A DNA stretch of 64,000 nucleotides from Atopsyche davidsoni (GCA_022113835.1 JAILWY010000013.1:15672001-15736000); one strand, 5' to 3'; positions 37,201-49,158 are shown, numbered from the stretch's first letter. Translations and numbers: made by a program. The notes: generated by a model not told the origin, from the sequence alone.

Positions 37201-37999
37201 TATTTTTTCATCTTCTACTTGTATTTTCCGCTAATGAAATTAAAAATTTGCAATTTCGGGTTAATTTATTCGCGGTCATTATGTACATATAAATCATTAT
37301 TACTGTATTTATTTTGAAATTTTTCATGCTAAAATTTAATTTATGTTATTACTTTTTAATTTATGCATAAATATTTTTTATAAAAAAACTATTTTAAATA
37401 TAATTGGATTGACATTGAAGGATTTTGTGTGTTTGTATTTTAACGTGAATTGTTGGAATAGTGTTTGTACTACACTGTTATTTAATAAGTTTAAAAAACA
37501 AAACACTCAATTAAAAAAAGATTTATATGTAGATAACCATAAAAAACTAGATTTTTTACAAATATCCCAAACATAAAATGCTTTTATTTATTGTTTTATT
37601 TTTATATTTTTTCTTTTTCGAGATGATCAGTAATAGTAATATAGAAGTAACTATAGATAAAATTTTAACACTCCATATATAAATAATAGATATGAATAGT
37701 ATAATAGCTAGGATATTACCATTTTCTCGCCTTTTAAGTTCTGAAATACGCCAATAAGTCTGAAAATATCCTTGAAAGGCGAAAGCACTCATATATAGAA
37801 AAGATCGTTATCTGCTAACCACTTGGCTGTTCATATTCAATTTTCGGGGATTTTGTTTTTCTACTATACAGTACCTGTAATTATGCAAGTTATTGAATTA
37901 ACGAAGCTACACTCGCCTTTCAAAATTGTTTACCTCGGTAAATTTATTGAATTTTTTTTTTTCACGAGATTGTTTTTAATTACTCTTTGATTAAATATT
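34262..37999. other. Long non-coding stretch
   Basis: 35640-35795 is a single family R copy. 35895-36090 is GC-richer with overlapping short open frames lacking family signatures. 36680-36760 is GC-richer with ACGTGTGACGTAATCGCGTG. 37776-37842 is a family T copy. No gene recognised. Confidence 0.4.
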
Positions 38000-38066
38000 T
38001 TCTCTCTTTTTTTTCAGGTAAACTCGACTCCTGTAATATCTTCGCCGCGGAGCGAGATGGAATAAA
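38000..38066 (+). other. Candidate recursive splice site or terminal exon
   Basis: A strong pyrimidine tract TCTCTCTTTTTTTTCAG ends at 38017 and is followed directly by GTAAACTCG. The next 16 codons are GC-richer than the surroundings. One frame reads VNSTPVISSPRSEME and then stops at TAA (38063-38065). No consensus donor follows closely. A short 3'-terminal coding exon is therefore as possible as a ratchet point. Confidence 0.35.
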
Positions 38067-38749
38067 TTAATAGCGACTACGATGATTAAGAAAAATAACA
38101 TAATGAGTGCTTATTAAATTAATTTAAAAAATGCAAGGTCTCTCTTTGATCTTAACTTTTACAAAGGTCAGGTAAGGTCATACACATTCTTATGTACACT
38201 TGCTCGATCTTTACTTATACTAATTATAAATTACATTAAATATTTTTTTGTGAGGTCTATTCATGAACTCGTGGTTGCTTTGTTGCCAATAATATTCAGA
38301 TGGCATCCTTGAAATTATAATTTTGAACTATGGAAGATATCATCAGTATAGTACTATACTTAAGAACCACACAATATAACAAATAAGCATTCTATAATCA
38401 CAGAATTTAACTATATGTTGGTTTATTAAAATTATACGCCTTAACGAACTTTTACTGTATATCTATAATATGGAATATGCAATATTTTAATTAATAAATT
38501 CGATCATTATGCATGAGTACACGCAAAACACATGAACAAGAAAAAACTCTTGAAAAGAGTAACTCGTAATAAGCTTTTAATGTGGCTCTATTGTATGTAC
38601 AATATAATTTAGATGCGTTTTTAAAACAATAAGGCTTTGATGCGGATCTATTGAATATGTAATAATCCACGTACATAACTATACGTTCTCTGTATATGGG
38701 TGCAGTCTGATGCAGAGGCTCGGTCGTTGAAAATAGTAAAACAACATAC

Positions 38750-38908
38750 CCCTGCAAACAGCTTTCGTTGATAGTGAGATATCAATAGATCACTGGACCG
38801 GTTTTCCGCGTTAGCGTCTTCTGCAGGCTTTCTATGCATTTCACTGGCCAGGTCCGGCTGAGCTGCGACGGCACCCAGCTCAACTGCTATGTTATCTATA
38901 CTACTCAT
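38750..38908 (-). CDS. Candidate 53-codon first coding exon, unknown protein
   Basis: On the minus strand an ATG at 38908 opens a GC-richer frame reading MSSIDNIAVELGAVAAQPDL and then an acidic, Ala/Glu/Asn-rich stretch ending ...HYQRKLFAG. It meets a GTATGT donor (GCAGGG^GTATGT) at 38750/38749, exactly at a codon boundary. The open frame continues past the donor into AT-rich sequence. The base composition of these 159 nt is unlike the AT-rich flanks. I recognise no family. It could be the first exon of a minus-strand host gene, a mobile-element exon or chance. Confidence 0.35.
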
Positions 38909-41900
38909 AAGTCTTTTACAACCAACGCAGTAAGGATTATTTTCTAATTATCGATGCAAATCTTTGCCCAAAAAATTATTGCAATTTTACGCATTCTTCA
39001 TACAAGAGTTTTTTTTTTAAATACTTTTCAAATATATCAAACAGCATTTTTATTAATCAATTTGTTTTGTTTTTACACAATATACTTCATTTATTAAAAA
39101 TCGCATTTTTTATTTTACAATTTTGGGAATTCTTTAGTACTATGCTGCGTAGTGGCTTCTGTCTTTTTACGTTTCGGCCTCAGTACTGCGACTCTCTTCA
39201 GATAGATTCCTACAGAATATTGAATGAAATTTTTTTTAAATAAAAACAACCGTACAATTCAAAGTTCAGTCGATCAAATAAGTGATTTTTTTTAAACTGA
39301 GAAATGTAGATAATTTTTGAGTCTGTCTCCTGGTAGCTAATGCACACTTGCTGTATTGCCTAGTAGGGGGAGGCTGAGTAGAAGGCATGAACCACTGTGG
39401 GTAGCTGGTCTTCCACACCTGCGCCTCTGCGGCTCGGCGCCTCACGACTTCACACGAGGGCTCTCCAGCATCGCACAGTGGGGACTAGAGACTGGCTCAG
39501 CAGACAAAAGGAGACAAACTAACTAAAAATAGACCTCAAAAAATATAAAAAAAGACATTTTTACCGTCACTGTAAAGAATCTTCTATACACTAATTTTAT
39601 TTTCATAAATCTTTATGATTATTTTTGCTATGGATTGCGTTTAGTATATTTCAAGATTTCTATTTAAAAATATTATTTAGCTATTCGGGGGTGTTGGTAT
39701 TGAATATACGTTAGTGTTCAAAAAATAGCTTTTTCTCGCAGGTTTATTGTGTATACGATGCGTTTTGAAATTACGTCACAAGTTCAAGAGTTTTTCATTT
39801 TTATCTAGCATACAACGATTCACATTGCTACAGTAGCCTAACTGGAAAATAGCACGGGGCAGTGATAAGATTAGGAAAAAACACATTAACATAAAAGAAT
39901 ATTTTATATCCTTAATCTAACGTTACTTAACTTTGACTTGGCGTATTTCACGTAATAAAAAAACTATAGCGAAAATGTCAATTATCAGGATCATAACTTG
40001 CCACATAAATAATAAAAAAGTGAATATCATTAAATATGTTTTTTTATAAATGTTAATTAACAAAGAAAATTTTAATGTTACCAATACGCGTTAACAACTT
40101 TATCAGCTTTTTATAAAATAAATATCTGTTATTTCAGTAATCAATTGGTATATTTTGGTTTCAGTTCATGTGACTGCACACTCGAGCTCTTATTTCACTT
40201 ATGTGTATACATATAATATATATAGTATATAACGATAGTGTCTATCAAACACGCACAGCTGTATTTTTTTTTATTAAGGGCATAATTTAGTAACAAATTA
40301 AATAACTTACTATAATATTTCACTCACTGTATATAATAATATTTTAAATAAAATACTTGTGTGATTTTCCACGTGTTAATATTTATTGGGGAATAGTTCC
40401 GACAACCTTTCACGTTGGCATTATCAAACTGACTTGATAATGCCAACAGGTTAAAATGGAATTCCACCAAGTACTCTCTGTCAAAAATATTGATTATGCA
40501 CTGGGTACAGTTAAACTTTCATGCAATTATATAAACCGAAAGCATTTTGCATAAAAGCTGTGTTTTTCTGTGGCAAGTGGCAGCCCTGGGTAACTGCATT
40601 CCCGTTGAGCTCCTGCATCGGGCCCTGCATTTCTACGACTACCGGGAAAGTAGGCTGCTCTTTGTTCGACCAGATCAACATCTGCTTGATAGAAGCTACT
40701 TTGTAAACTACAACTGCACTTCCTTAACCCTTTATAGGACTTAGATCAAATTCAAATTTTAAGATCCATTATAAAAATACCACTCACACGTATTGAATTA
40801 TTTATCAAAAATAAATATACGTACCAACACTCACAATAACGTAAAATGATGACTCGTCACGTAAATTTTATTTTAAATAGACTAATCTGCTACTGAAAAT
40901 AGTAAAGCACTATCCTGGTGTAACACTGTGTATACAACAAAAACGCTACGGTAATAGCTAAACCCCATGACTTAATATAGGCGGTGACTCACATGATGTT
41001 TACCTATTCTTTACCTTCACTTTCGTATCTGTACAAACCTATAATGTGTATACACCATACGATTACATACCAAAAAGACGCAGAATTTTTTTTATATTGG
41101 TGGTATTAAACCCTCGGGTCCAAAAACTATGCTGTATTTAACTAGCTTTATTTGTAGAAGGACCCGGATACCCACTACACTATTTTCCCTTTAAAAAACC
41201 ATGAACACTGTCTCAGAATGAGTATATGCTCAGTGAAATGGTCGCAAACATCCTCTGATGAGAGGCACTTTGTGAATAATATTTGTATAATTATCGTAAA
41301 ATATAAGTAAGATTGCAAAATATAAATTCAAATATCAAGTGAGATGGTCTGTGCTATATGAAAGGTTAACGAAATTAAATGGTATTCTAGTTAGTCTGTG
41401 GTAAAGAATGTTACGAAATTTTCCATTACGTGTTTTTATAGCCCGTTTATTTACTAACACGCGGTTTGCGGAAAGCGAAAGAGATCTTCAGTAAAATGGT
41501 CAAATTTTTATTTCCAGTAACATTTTAAGGATGTGTAAATGCAATGCACTTTTATAACACTTCACGTCTTCTTAAAAGACCTAATAAATAATAAATTTCT
41601 TGTAATAAAACACATATAATTAAACATTTCGTTGCATAAATCATGAATTGCATTTATAAAATGAACGTTTTTGTTTTCATACGATTTTTCTTGAAATAAA
41701 TCGATGCATGGTAATTCTTATAAAAAAAATATACAACATATAACTTTTTTTTTACATCTGTGTCTTTAAAATGAATTTTTCTAGCCTAATTGCTAGGATG
41801 TTACGAAATCAGTATTGTTAGAGCGCTTCCGCCTTTCTGTTCTACTTTCGCCGAGCTTTACACTGCTCTCAACCCTTTGCGCCTTCTCACAAGCTTCCAC

Positions 41901-41977
41901 GTTTTACATTTTTAAAAAGCACCAAAAATTCACAACAGATTAGTTAAATTTAAAAAAATCAATATTGAAAAAATACA

Positions 41978-42115
41978 AATAACCAAATGGCTCGAAGATT
42001 AAGATCATTTATATGAGTGATTTTGTCTTTCTAGGGGTATTTCAGGTTTAATCTAAAAAACGGAAGCGCTCACAAACTTAACTGATAGCGGTTTTCAGCC
42101 ATTTGGATATTTATA
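41978..42115. repeat. Family T fold-back repeat
   Basis: The left arm (41981-42030, ACCAAATGGCTCGAAGATTA) is imperfectly inverted relative to the right arm (42062-42115, GCGCTCACAAAC...CAGCCATTTGG). Related single or paired copies lie at 11428-11530, 33015-33090 and 37776-37842. The family is unclassified. Confidence 0.5.
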
Positions 42116-42779
42116 TTGGTTGGTTCATTACCATTTAATTTAATTAAAACTACGCATTTTCTGTTTCGTGTATATATACCATTGATATAGATTTGATTTG
42201 GGTTATATTTTTAGTTTATTTTATAGGTATACATTTATTCTGTAGAAAGTTTACTATGCATGAATATCTTCCGCGGGGGTACAACACATGCTCTTCTCCA
42301 CTTCTCGTTCTAATCTTACGGTGAAGATTGAGATTATGCACATCCTGCCTGAGGACGGCTGCGCCACAAGAGGAAGCGATGATGGACTCGCCCGGGACTT
42401 TTACATAACCTTTTTAACGAACGAACCAATTAAATTGCTTCCCTTCGAAATCAGAGCTATGTAAAGACTTGCAACACTGCATTCTAACAAAAAAAGTATA
42501 CTAATGATACACACATGTTCGGATATATATACAATGGAAATTTATTAATATTAATTTACACTATTGGGTTTAAGATTGCATTGTTTGATATTTCATCTGG
42601 AAGTGATAAAAAAAAAGTTTGTATAAAATGCTTTTCATGTTCACCGTTAGACTCAGAATCCAGTACGTATTTCGTGGTCAATCTGGATATAACACATTTT
42701 CGAATTCCAGAAATATAACTACTTTGATTTCATAACTCGCTTCTGTAACAACAAATTCGTTTTAAACTCGTTTAGCTAT

Positions 42780-42925
42780 TTGAAAAATGTGCAGCGGCCA
42801 CTCTCGCTTAAGTTTTAATTGGACGGATCCGCTGCAACTCGCCGGAGAGCGTCTCGAGCAAACTGCGCGGTTGTTGGTTGCGTTTTAATGCGACCCCGCT
42901 TCCTCGAGGGTCCTGCTCTCGTTAT
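42780..42925. promoter_or_regulatory. Possible conserved regulatory block
   Basis: GC-rich interval in AT-rich DNA with AGTTTTAATTGG and short palindromes such as CTCGAGCA and CCTCGAGG. No coding frame of note. Function is inferred from composition only. Confidence 0.2.
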
Positions 42926-43575
42926 TTTAAAAATAGGACAAGAAATATCTCTCCCAGCATTCATTAAAATGCGCTGACAGAAGAAAAATGTGCTTTTGTG
43001 TATTTAAAAAAAATTTAAAACGCTTATTACAGGAAATGCATTGGTAGCAGAGGAATATACAATGTTCTTGACATATGGGCATTGTAGTGATTTTTTGATT
43101 GATGTAGATAACCATTAGATCTATCATCTCGTTCCTAAAATTTTTAAATTGTAGAAATTTTATTTATATTGTTCGTTTCTATATTCTATTTATGGCAAGA
43201 AATTCTCGACGTTCGTTAATCTATATATATAAAACACAAACTCAAAAACCAGCGTGGATCTGGCTGCGCTACGCTTTAGAACCATCGAACCAATGTGCCC
43301 CAAACCGGTTTCATTTGAAAGCCAATAATACTGAGGTGGTTTTAGGCCACTTTAATTGAACAATTAATAATCAAATTCGGTTTATTCCCTTACAAAAGTT
43401 GCAACATTTTAGGTTTTCGAATACATTTAAAAAAAAAAGAAGTGTCATGTTCACGGATAACGCAGGCTGCCAACAAAAATACACTGATCTTGATGTTTGT
43501 TAAGATAAGTATGACGTTGCCGTTGTATAATGCAGGCTGCCACAGCAAAAAAAAAACAACACAGAACTGTCATTC

Positions 43576-43713
43576 ATTTGCGACCATCTTTTCATCACAT
43601 TTACGTACAATCCTGCTTGGTCGGAAATCAAGGATTTGCTATCGCCTGGTCAGTCATCGCATCACAGGCACGATCTGACAGCTAGAGTTTTCAAACAAAA
43701 ACGCACATCTTAA
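43576..43713 (+). pseudogene. Helitron Rep/helitron-like domain fragment
   Basis: A 45-codon frame contains HLFITFTYNPAWSEIKDLL followed by SPGQSSHHRHDLTARVFKQK. This matches the conserved FITFTxNPxW...PGQ...DLxARVF region of Helitron rolling-circle replicases, just before the catalytic Rep tyrosines. It ends in a stop at 43711 where the family would continue. The HUH and Tyr motifs are not visible, so it cannot initiate replication. Confidence 0.8.
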
Positions 43714-43745
43714 CTTTAAAAGTTGGTTCACCATAGATGCTCATT

Positions 43746-43992
43746 CGCAACTTAGATCCACCTAAATTGTGCAACGGAACAAGACTTGCTGTTCAAAAAC
43801 TATTCGAAGTTAATCGAAGCCACAATCATCAGCGGCAAATGTAAAGGAGAAGATGTGCTGATACCACGAATTCCAATGATTTCAACCGATTTGCCCTTCG
43901 ATTTCAAGCGAGTACAGTTTCCAATGCGTCCGGCTTTTGCCATAGCTATCAACAAGGCTCAAGATAAAAAAGGATTTTATATCATTATTTAG
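43746..43992 (+). pseudogene. Helitron Pif1-type helicase C-terminal fragment
   Basis: The first part (43746-43800) reads RNLDPPKLCNGTRLAVQKLF. After a one-base frameshift, the frame at 43786-43992 continues with IEATIISGKCKGEDVLIPRI and later INKAQ. This is the C-terminal helicase region of Helitron proteins (LCNGTRL...GEDVLIPRIP...FP.R.AFA..INKAQ). The Walker motifs lie upstream in the family and are absent. The homology ends right after INKAQ. Confidence 0.85.
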
Positions 43993-46900
43993 CGTAGTAG
44001 CACGCGTCTTAGTTTTTCAGACTTTTAAATTTTAATCATAAAAATAATGTCGTAATGGAGCCCTTTGTAATCTTTCACAATTCTTATGTGTTGGATAAAT
44101 ATATTATTTGCTTAAAGTCAAATTTGCAAAATTTTAAAAATATCTCAAAACCATCAAAAACTACACATTATCTTTAAATAAGACCCTTATGTACCTGAAA
44201 ACTACCTAATAAACTACTATCAAAAATTCAAACAGTTTTTCAATAGTTTTTTTTTTTTACATACAAAACTGTGTACCAATTCCAAGTGGGCTGAATTTTA
44301 TGAAACTAAACTCTCCACGGTATGTTAAAATATTGCGTTCGTTTTTGTTTACTCCGATTCATAAATTTCATGGAACGACTTCTGTCTGAAACTCTTAATG
44401 AAGTAAATGGTCCTTGAAGATTTATCATTGTGTATTGTTAAGGTAAACTAATTGCGCCTAGGTGGGCCGCTAACTTGTGCAATCATTCTCATATTGTAAC
44501 TTCTTAATGCGTCGTGTAGTATCATGCCACATATTTTGTGTAGTGGCATCGTGTGAGGTTCTAGGGTAAAGTACGCAGTAACCTGAAGCCTTATATGTTT
44601 ATATATTTGTAGCTAACAATATCATTTTTCTTATGTTTAAACTCAAATAGTTTTTCGGTATCAATAAGTTTATGTATAGTGTTTTATTATATTTTCTCAA
44701 AAATCATTTGTATTAATGTAACATTTTATAAATTAGGGTATTTATATTAATAATTCATATATGTCTTTAGCTGCATTACATTTTTGAAATACGAAAAAAA
44801 ACGTTATTATTTTGTATCGCGCATAGTGAATTTATGTGTTAATGAGTTTAATGCTATTTTTAAATATAATTGATTTTTTTTTCATAAGTGCCAATAACGG
44901 TACACTTAACCCTACACAAAAATAGGCTATTTTCACATCAGAAATGAATGATGGAGTTTTAATTACCTTCTTGCTTCGACGCAGCACAGCACGGCTTATC
45001 TTGAGGCCGGTTATCAAATCACAATCGCAACTTGTGACATTAACTCACCGAATCACAATGTATCCTAACTAATAGCGGGTCAAAGAAGCATTGGCACTTA
45101 AGTAAACTGCTTCATCAAGGCAATAAAACACAGTTGCTGCTTCTAAATGAATGGAACAGTGTTCTTATTACATTTGTATCATTAATTATTGGATGTCTTG
45201 TTATCTTGCTTTTGAAAGTCAAGCTCACTTTCGAGGTCGGATAAACGAAGTAAAACATACAATTATTTGAAATTTAACAAGCTATATTATTTTTGTTAAA
45301 TTTTCAAATAATTGAACTCGCTTTGTTTGGAAATGTTTTTGTTGAAGCTCAAAACTTTGATTCATAATGACTGCATACTGATAGCTGCAACTTTGACAAA
45401 GTAAAAGCGAATGTAGATGTTTATGTTTTTTTTGTTAGCGCCCATCACTGTCTAAACAATTTATGACTATTATTTAAATCTGAATTTTTCTTAGTCTTTT
45501 AATTTTTTTTTTGGTCTTGTGCATAGTTTAAAATTCTTATAATTCCACGAGCGGCAGTCAAGCAAACTCAAGTCATCTAAAGGGATGTCTTCTGAACAAA
45601 CTTGTCCATAAAAGTTGAGAGCACCGAGCGGAGTACGAGCAGTCTGAAGCAATGAGAGGCAACTGCAGTTTGCTACTTCTCTGGCATTTGCATATTTTCA
45701 AAGAACAATTAAACCTGCTCTAGATAAGCTTTTTTTTAACTGGACGCAGTGAATATTTTTTTAAATTTTAAATACCCCTTGTTACTCCTATATTTAAGCG
45801 CGAAATCTCATTATCGTTCGTTATCGTAAATACTACTGTGCGAGTGTGGATTTTTAAATATTTCTTTTAGGTATTTCAGAAATGATTAATTTACAGAACC
45901 GGCCAAAAATAAAATGAATGAAAAAGTATTTTTATTGTAATAACTTAAAAAATAGAAATTTGCATATGACACAACCATGTGCAAACCTGAAACGACGATT
46001 TTTTCTAATGTTCTCAATAATTTAGTAACTTTCTCAAGTACGAGTATTAGGAATGAGACATGAAATTTCGACTTCAAAGTTATTGGTTGAACTATGAACT
46101 CAAACTAGAGTTCTGTGAGGGATAACGCTGGATTATAATGTAATCAATGCCACCCCTCTCGGAGCAAAGACCAACCCTTGCTATTAGTAGATAATGCAAT
46201 CTAACAGTAATATCAACAGCCCTCTCACCGCACCCTGTGTACACTCACCCGCACGAGTTTACTAAACCTGAAAGCTCTATTTTATTTCAAATTATGTAAC
46301 CAATACGTACCTTTAAACAAATTAAATATTAGGATCACTCAAAACCAACGAGAATGATAAGCAATATTGAATTAAGTTTACAATCAAAATATCGCATATT
46401 TCAGCTTACGAGCAGTCAAAGACGGTATTGATACATCATGCGTTCAAAAGACTATTTTACTAACACATCAAAATTCAGAAATTTAACGAACGAGGAGTTT
46501 AAAATCATATTGCTTTATAAGAGTAGGAGCCCACAAGGAATGAAGCGGCTATTAAGCAGTAAAAAACTTTCAGAGGCATTTGTGACATCCCCCTGCTTAC
46601 TAAGTTTCCTCTTCAATTTTGTATGTTTTCCAACTTTCAGAAGAGAATTTGCATCTTAAAGTGGTTTTTAAACGGTTTTTTTTTTAACTTGTAGACAGTT
46701 TTTAATTTTCAGAATTTAAAAATATAAATCTTGAATCTGGGATCTAAAAGATGATATTCAGATAATAAGCGATAAGTATGGTTGTAAGTTGATTTTGATT
46801 TTTGGGTATTGAGCTATTTTAAGCTTTCGGTACTCCGACGTTTCGGTCCCCGTGCAGGGACCATCTTTGGGTTAGGTTAGGTTAGATTAGGGATTTATCC

Positions 46901-47239
46901 ATCTTTGAGTTAGGTTAGGGATTATTCTTTACACCCAAGAATCAAAATCAACCTAGAAGCGATAATTCTGCTTATTGTACGAAATGCCTGTAAGCAAGGT
47001 ATATTGGAAAATTTTATTTTAAAAATACAGAATTAAATGATAGGTTGTGTTTCAAAATAAATTTTGAAACAACAGGCCGGAACAAGTGAAGTTTTGATTA
47101 ATTGCTGAGCTTAATTTAATCCATAACTCATTACCGAGCGCGAAATGTAATTCTCACGCGCCATGTTGACAGTTTATTTTGTATAAACCGCAATTTAATA
47201 TCTCGGCTTTGTTTGATAAACACTGTTTATAATTTGTTT
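43993..47239. other. Non-coding stretch
   Basis: No gene recognised. 45590-45690 and 46100-46260 are GC-richer. 46836-46950 holds a GACGTTTCGGTCCCCGTGCA repeat followed by a TTAGG-like run (GGGTTAGGTTAGGTTAGATT) and 'tttacacccaagaa', a combination partly repeated at 55870-55945. Confidence 0.4.
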
Positions 47240-47312
47240 GTTATTTATTTTTCAGGTAAGCGGCCGGAATATTATCGTAGTTGAGACTTTTATCCGGCTT
47301 TGAAAAGTAAGT
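47240..47312 (+). other. Candidate recursive splice site with 51-nt RS exon
   Basis: TTGTTATTTATTTTTCAG joins GTAAGCGG at 47255/47256. A consensus donor GAAAA^GTAAGTG follows at 47306/47307 and defines a 51-nt segment. Its first frame, opening with GTA, contains a TGA near its end (VSGRNIIVVETFIRL, then stop), as expected for an exon normally skipped by recursive splicing. The layout closely parallels the site at 4471. Confidence 0.5.
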
Positions 47313-47762
47313 GATTTTTTTATGGTTAATTTATTTACACTCGTTAGATTTGTATATACACAAGTTCATCGCTCGGTAAACATTTAAATAAGAATGAACT
47401 AGATCTAGACGTGAAAAACTTTTATTTTATTTTGTGTTTGCGTTATGAAATAGAAAAGTTTTCCAAATGGAATGAAATTGAAAAGAAAGGATTATAAAGA
47501 ACATTGTGTGTTTTTTCAATATTTATGAATATCACCAAGTGTACCTTCAAAAGATGGTTTATTAATTAATTACAAATATAAATAGTTATATGTTTTACAA
47601 ATTTGCACCTCAAATCGTTTTGGCTGTATTAATTCTATTGAAAAATATCAATTGGCATATTTTGTAATAATTTTTTTTTATTTAGTATAAAACAAATATT
47701 ATTCGCATCATAGCGAAGACGCGCATAGAAATATAATATAATTTAAAATTTGCTTATTTCAA

Positions 47763-48187
47763 TATACGATTTTAAGGATGGTACCACCATCTATGTATGA
47801 GCTATCAAAGTGGTGATAGCTCAGGGAACTGTTTTGCGAGCCATGTGACATATGAGTCATATGACGGCGAATTTATGGCCTAGAGAGGGGGGGGCAGTGG
47901 CGTATAAAAGAGCGGGCTGGCCTGCAGCTCATTCTCTTTTCTCTCTATTTCTCTATTTCTCTATATTCTCAGTTCTTCCCTATTCTCTTATTGTTAAGTG
48001 ATATTTATATTGTAATAAAAACGGAAATCATAAAATCCGAATTTTAATGAAGAACGAGACGTGCATCATAACTCAAAGTGAAATAACGACCATTAATCCC
48101 GGTCGAGTAACGAGCCGAAGATCGTACATGTGTGGGCTGAATTTACAACTCAGCGGGATCCACGCATGCTGCGGATCGGCGCGTCCA
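47763..48187 (+). repeat. 5' LTR of the BEL/Pao element
   Basis: Starts TATACGATTTTAAGG, where the 3' copy has the canonical TG start, and ends GGCGCGTCCA. Contains a TATA box TATAAAAG (47903-47910) after a GC-rich GAGAGGGGGGGGCAG stretch, a CT-rich microsatellite-like leader, and AATAAA at 48014-48019. Confidence 0.9.
47903..47910 (+). promoter_or_regulatory. TATA box of 5' LTR
   Basis: TATAAAAG in the U3 part of the LTR; it would drive the retrotransposon RNA. The identical site in the 3' LTR is at 51335-51342. Confidence 0.7.
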
Positions 48188-48205
48188 TGGTCCTTCGAAC
48201 TCAGA
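48188..48205 (+). other. Primer-binding site candidate
   Basis: TGGTCCTTCGAACTCAGA follows the LTR immediately. TGG pairs with a tRNA 3' CCA, and the complement GTTCGAAGGACCA has the look of a tRNA T-arm and acceptor end. The tRNA species is not assigned. Confidence 0.55.
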
Positions 48206-48810
48206 TGTTGGAACAGTTTGTAACTGCATCAGGATGTCCCAAAACAAGACATCGTAACCGGAGCAGCGCAGTGCACGCATCATGATCAGACGAGTCATCA
48301 CCAGGAGCCAGACGAGTGGAAGTCGAACTGAACGTGAGTACCGATCTCCTTGTATCACGTCCTATCATCGGAAATAATGCAATCTCATTATTGTCAGCAT
48401 CGGACTTCCCGTCATTAGTTTTTTGTAATCAGTAGGTAGGTGATAGTTTTTTGAACAAGTGCACGTCGTTAGTTGAATTTATTGTTTTTAAAAAGTTTTA
48501 AGGTTAAAATGTATATGTTCGTCTCTCGTCGATAATTTTAAATGTTACAAAGTAAGTAGGTAGAACACGTGGAGCACGTGTAGATAATTATTTGGATCAA
48601 TGCTTTGGTTAAAGAAATGTCATAATTAGAACACAGATGACGTTCGCGTAAGCGTGGCAAAATTCAAAAATTTTATTATATTATTTTTAAAAAAAATATT
48701 ATATTAGTTGGAACATAAATAACTAATATAACGGAAATTAAGTAAAAATAAAGTAAAGGACTCGGTGATTATTAAAATAATAACGGATTCATTTGGCAAG
48801 TTTAAAAAAA

Positions 48811-49158
48811 ATGGCGGAATTAAAAGAACTCATAATGAAGCGAAGATGTATTATGGGTCAAATAACGAGTTGTGGTAGTTACTTCGCTTCAGAATCCAGT
48901 AGCCTAGCACAAATACCTTTAAGATTGAAAAAAATGGAAGAATGTTACGAGGAGATCTATAAGATACAATCGAAAATAGAGTCAATCTCAGGTGTTGACG
49001 ATGACGAATGGGAAACAATTGATGCCGCGTACTATGATACAATAGCGTTAGGGAAGAAGAGATTTAAAGGATTAGAGCCACCAGTTAAAGGAATAACCGG
49101 TGTGAAGGCGAGTCGTCAAGTTAGAGCGACCGCAGCCAGGATTATTTCCTGGAGTTGA
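48811..49158 (+). pseudogene. BEL/Pao gag N-terminal fragment
   Basis: The ATG at 48811 opens MAELKELIMKRRCIMGQITS, followed by a charged, probably helical region (LKKMEECYEEIYKIQSKIES) and DDDEWETIDAAYYD. This is typical of BEL/Pao Gag N-termini (Leu-Lys-rich start, RGxIKGxLT-like motif, acidic WE stretch). The frame runs into the first copy of the 60-bp repeat and stops at 49156-49158. The upstream TTG at 48793 is a less likely start. The rest of gag (capsid-like region, zinc knuckles) is missing. Confidence 0.75.

Larger units (their letters stand above)
38909..43219. other. Long non-coding stretch
   Basis: 40395-40490 is a family S copy carrying a GTTGGCATTATCAA / TTGATAATGCCAAC hairpin. 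41160-41275 is an inverted family R copy. 41978-42115 is a family T fold-back pair. 39360-39500 and 42780-42925 are GC-richer. No gene recognised. Confidence 0.4.
43220..43992 (+). mobile_element. Helitron, internally deleted remnant
   Basis: The left end TCTATATATATAAAACAC follows an A (43219), as at Helitron 5' ends. Inside, fragments of the Rep-helicase protein appear in the right order and orientation at 43576-43713 and 43746-43978. I could not locate a convincing CTRR 3' end with hairpin, so the right boundary is open. Large parts of Rep and helicase are missing. Confidence 0.75.

Noticed and set aside
45870..45885. Further recursive splice site (TTTCTTTTAG^GTATTT)
   Set aside because: GTATTT is a poor donor and no downstream exon-defining donor is visible.
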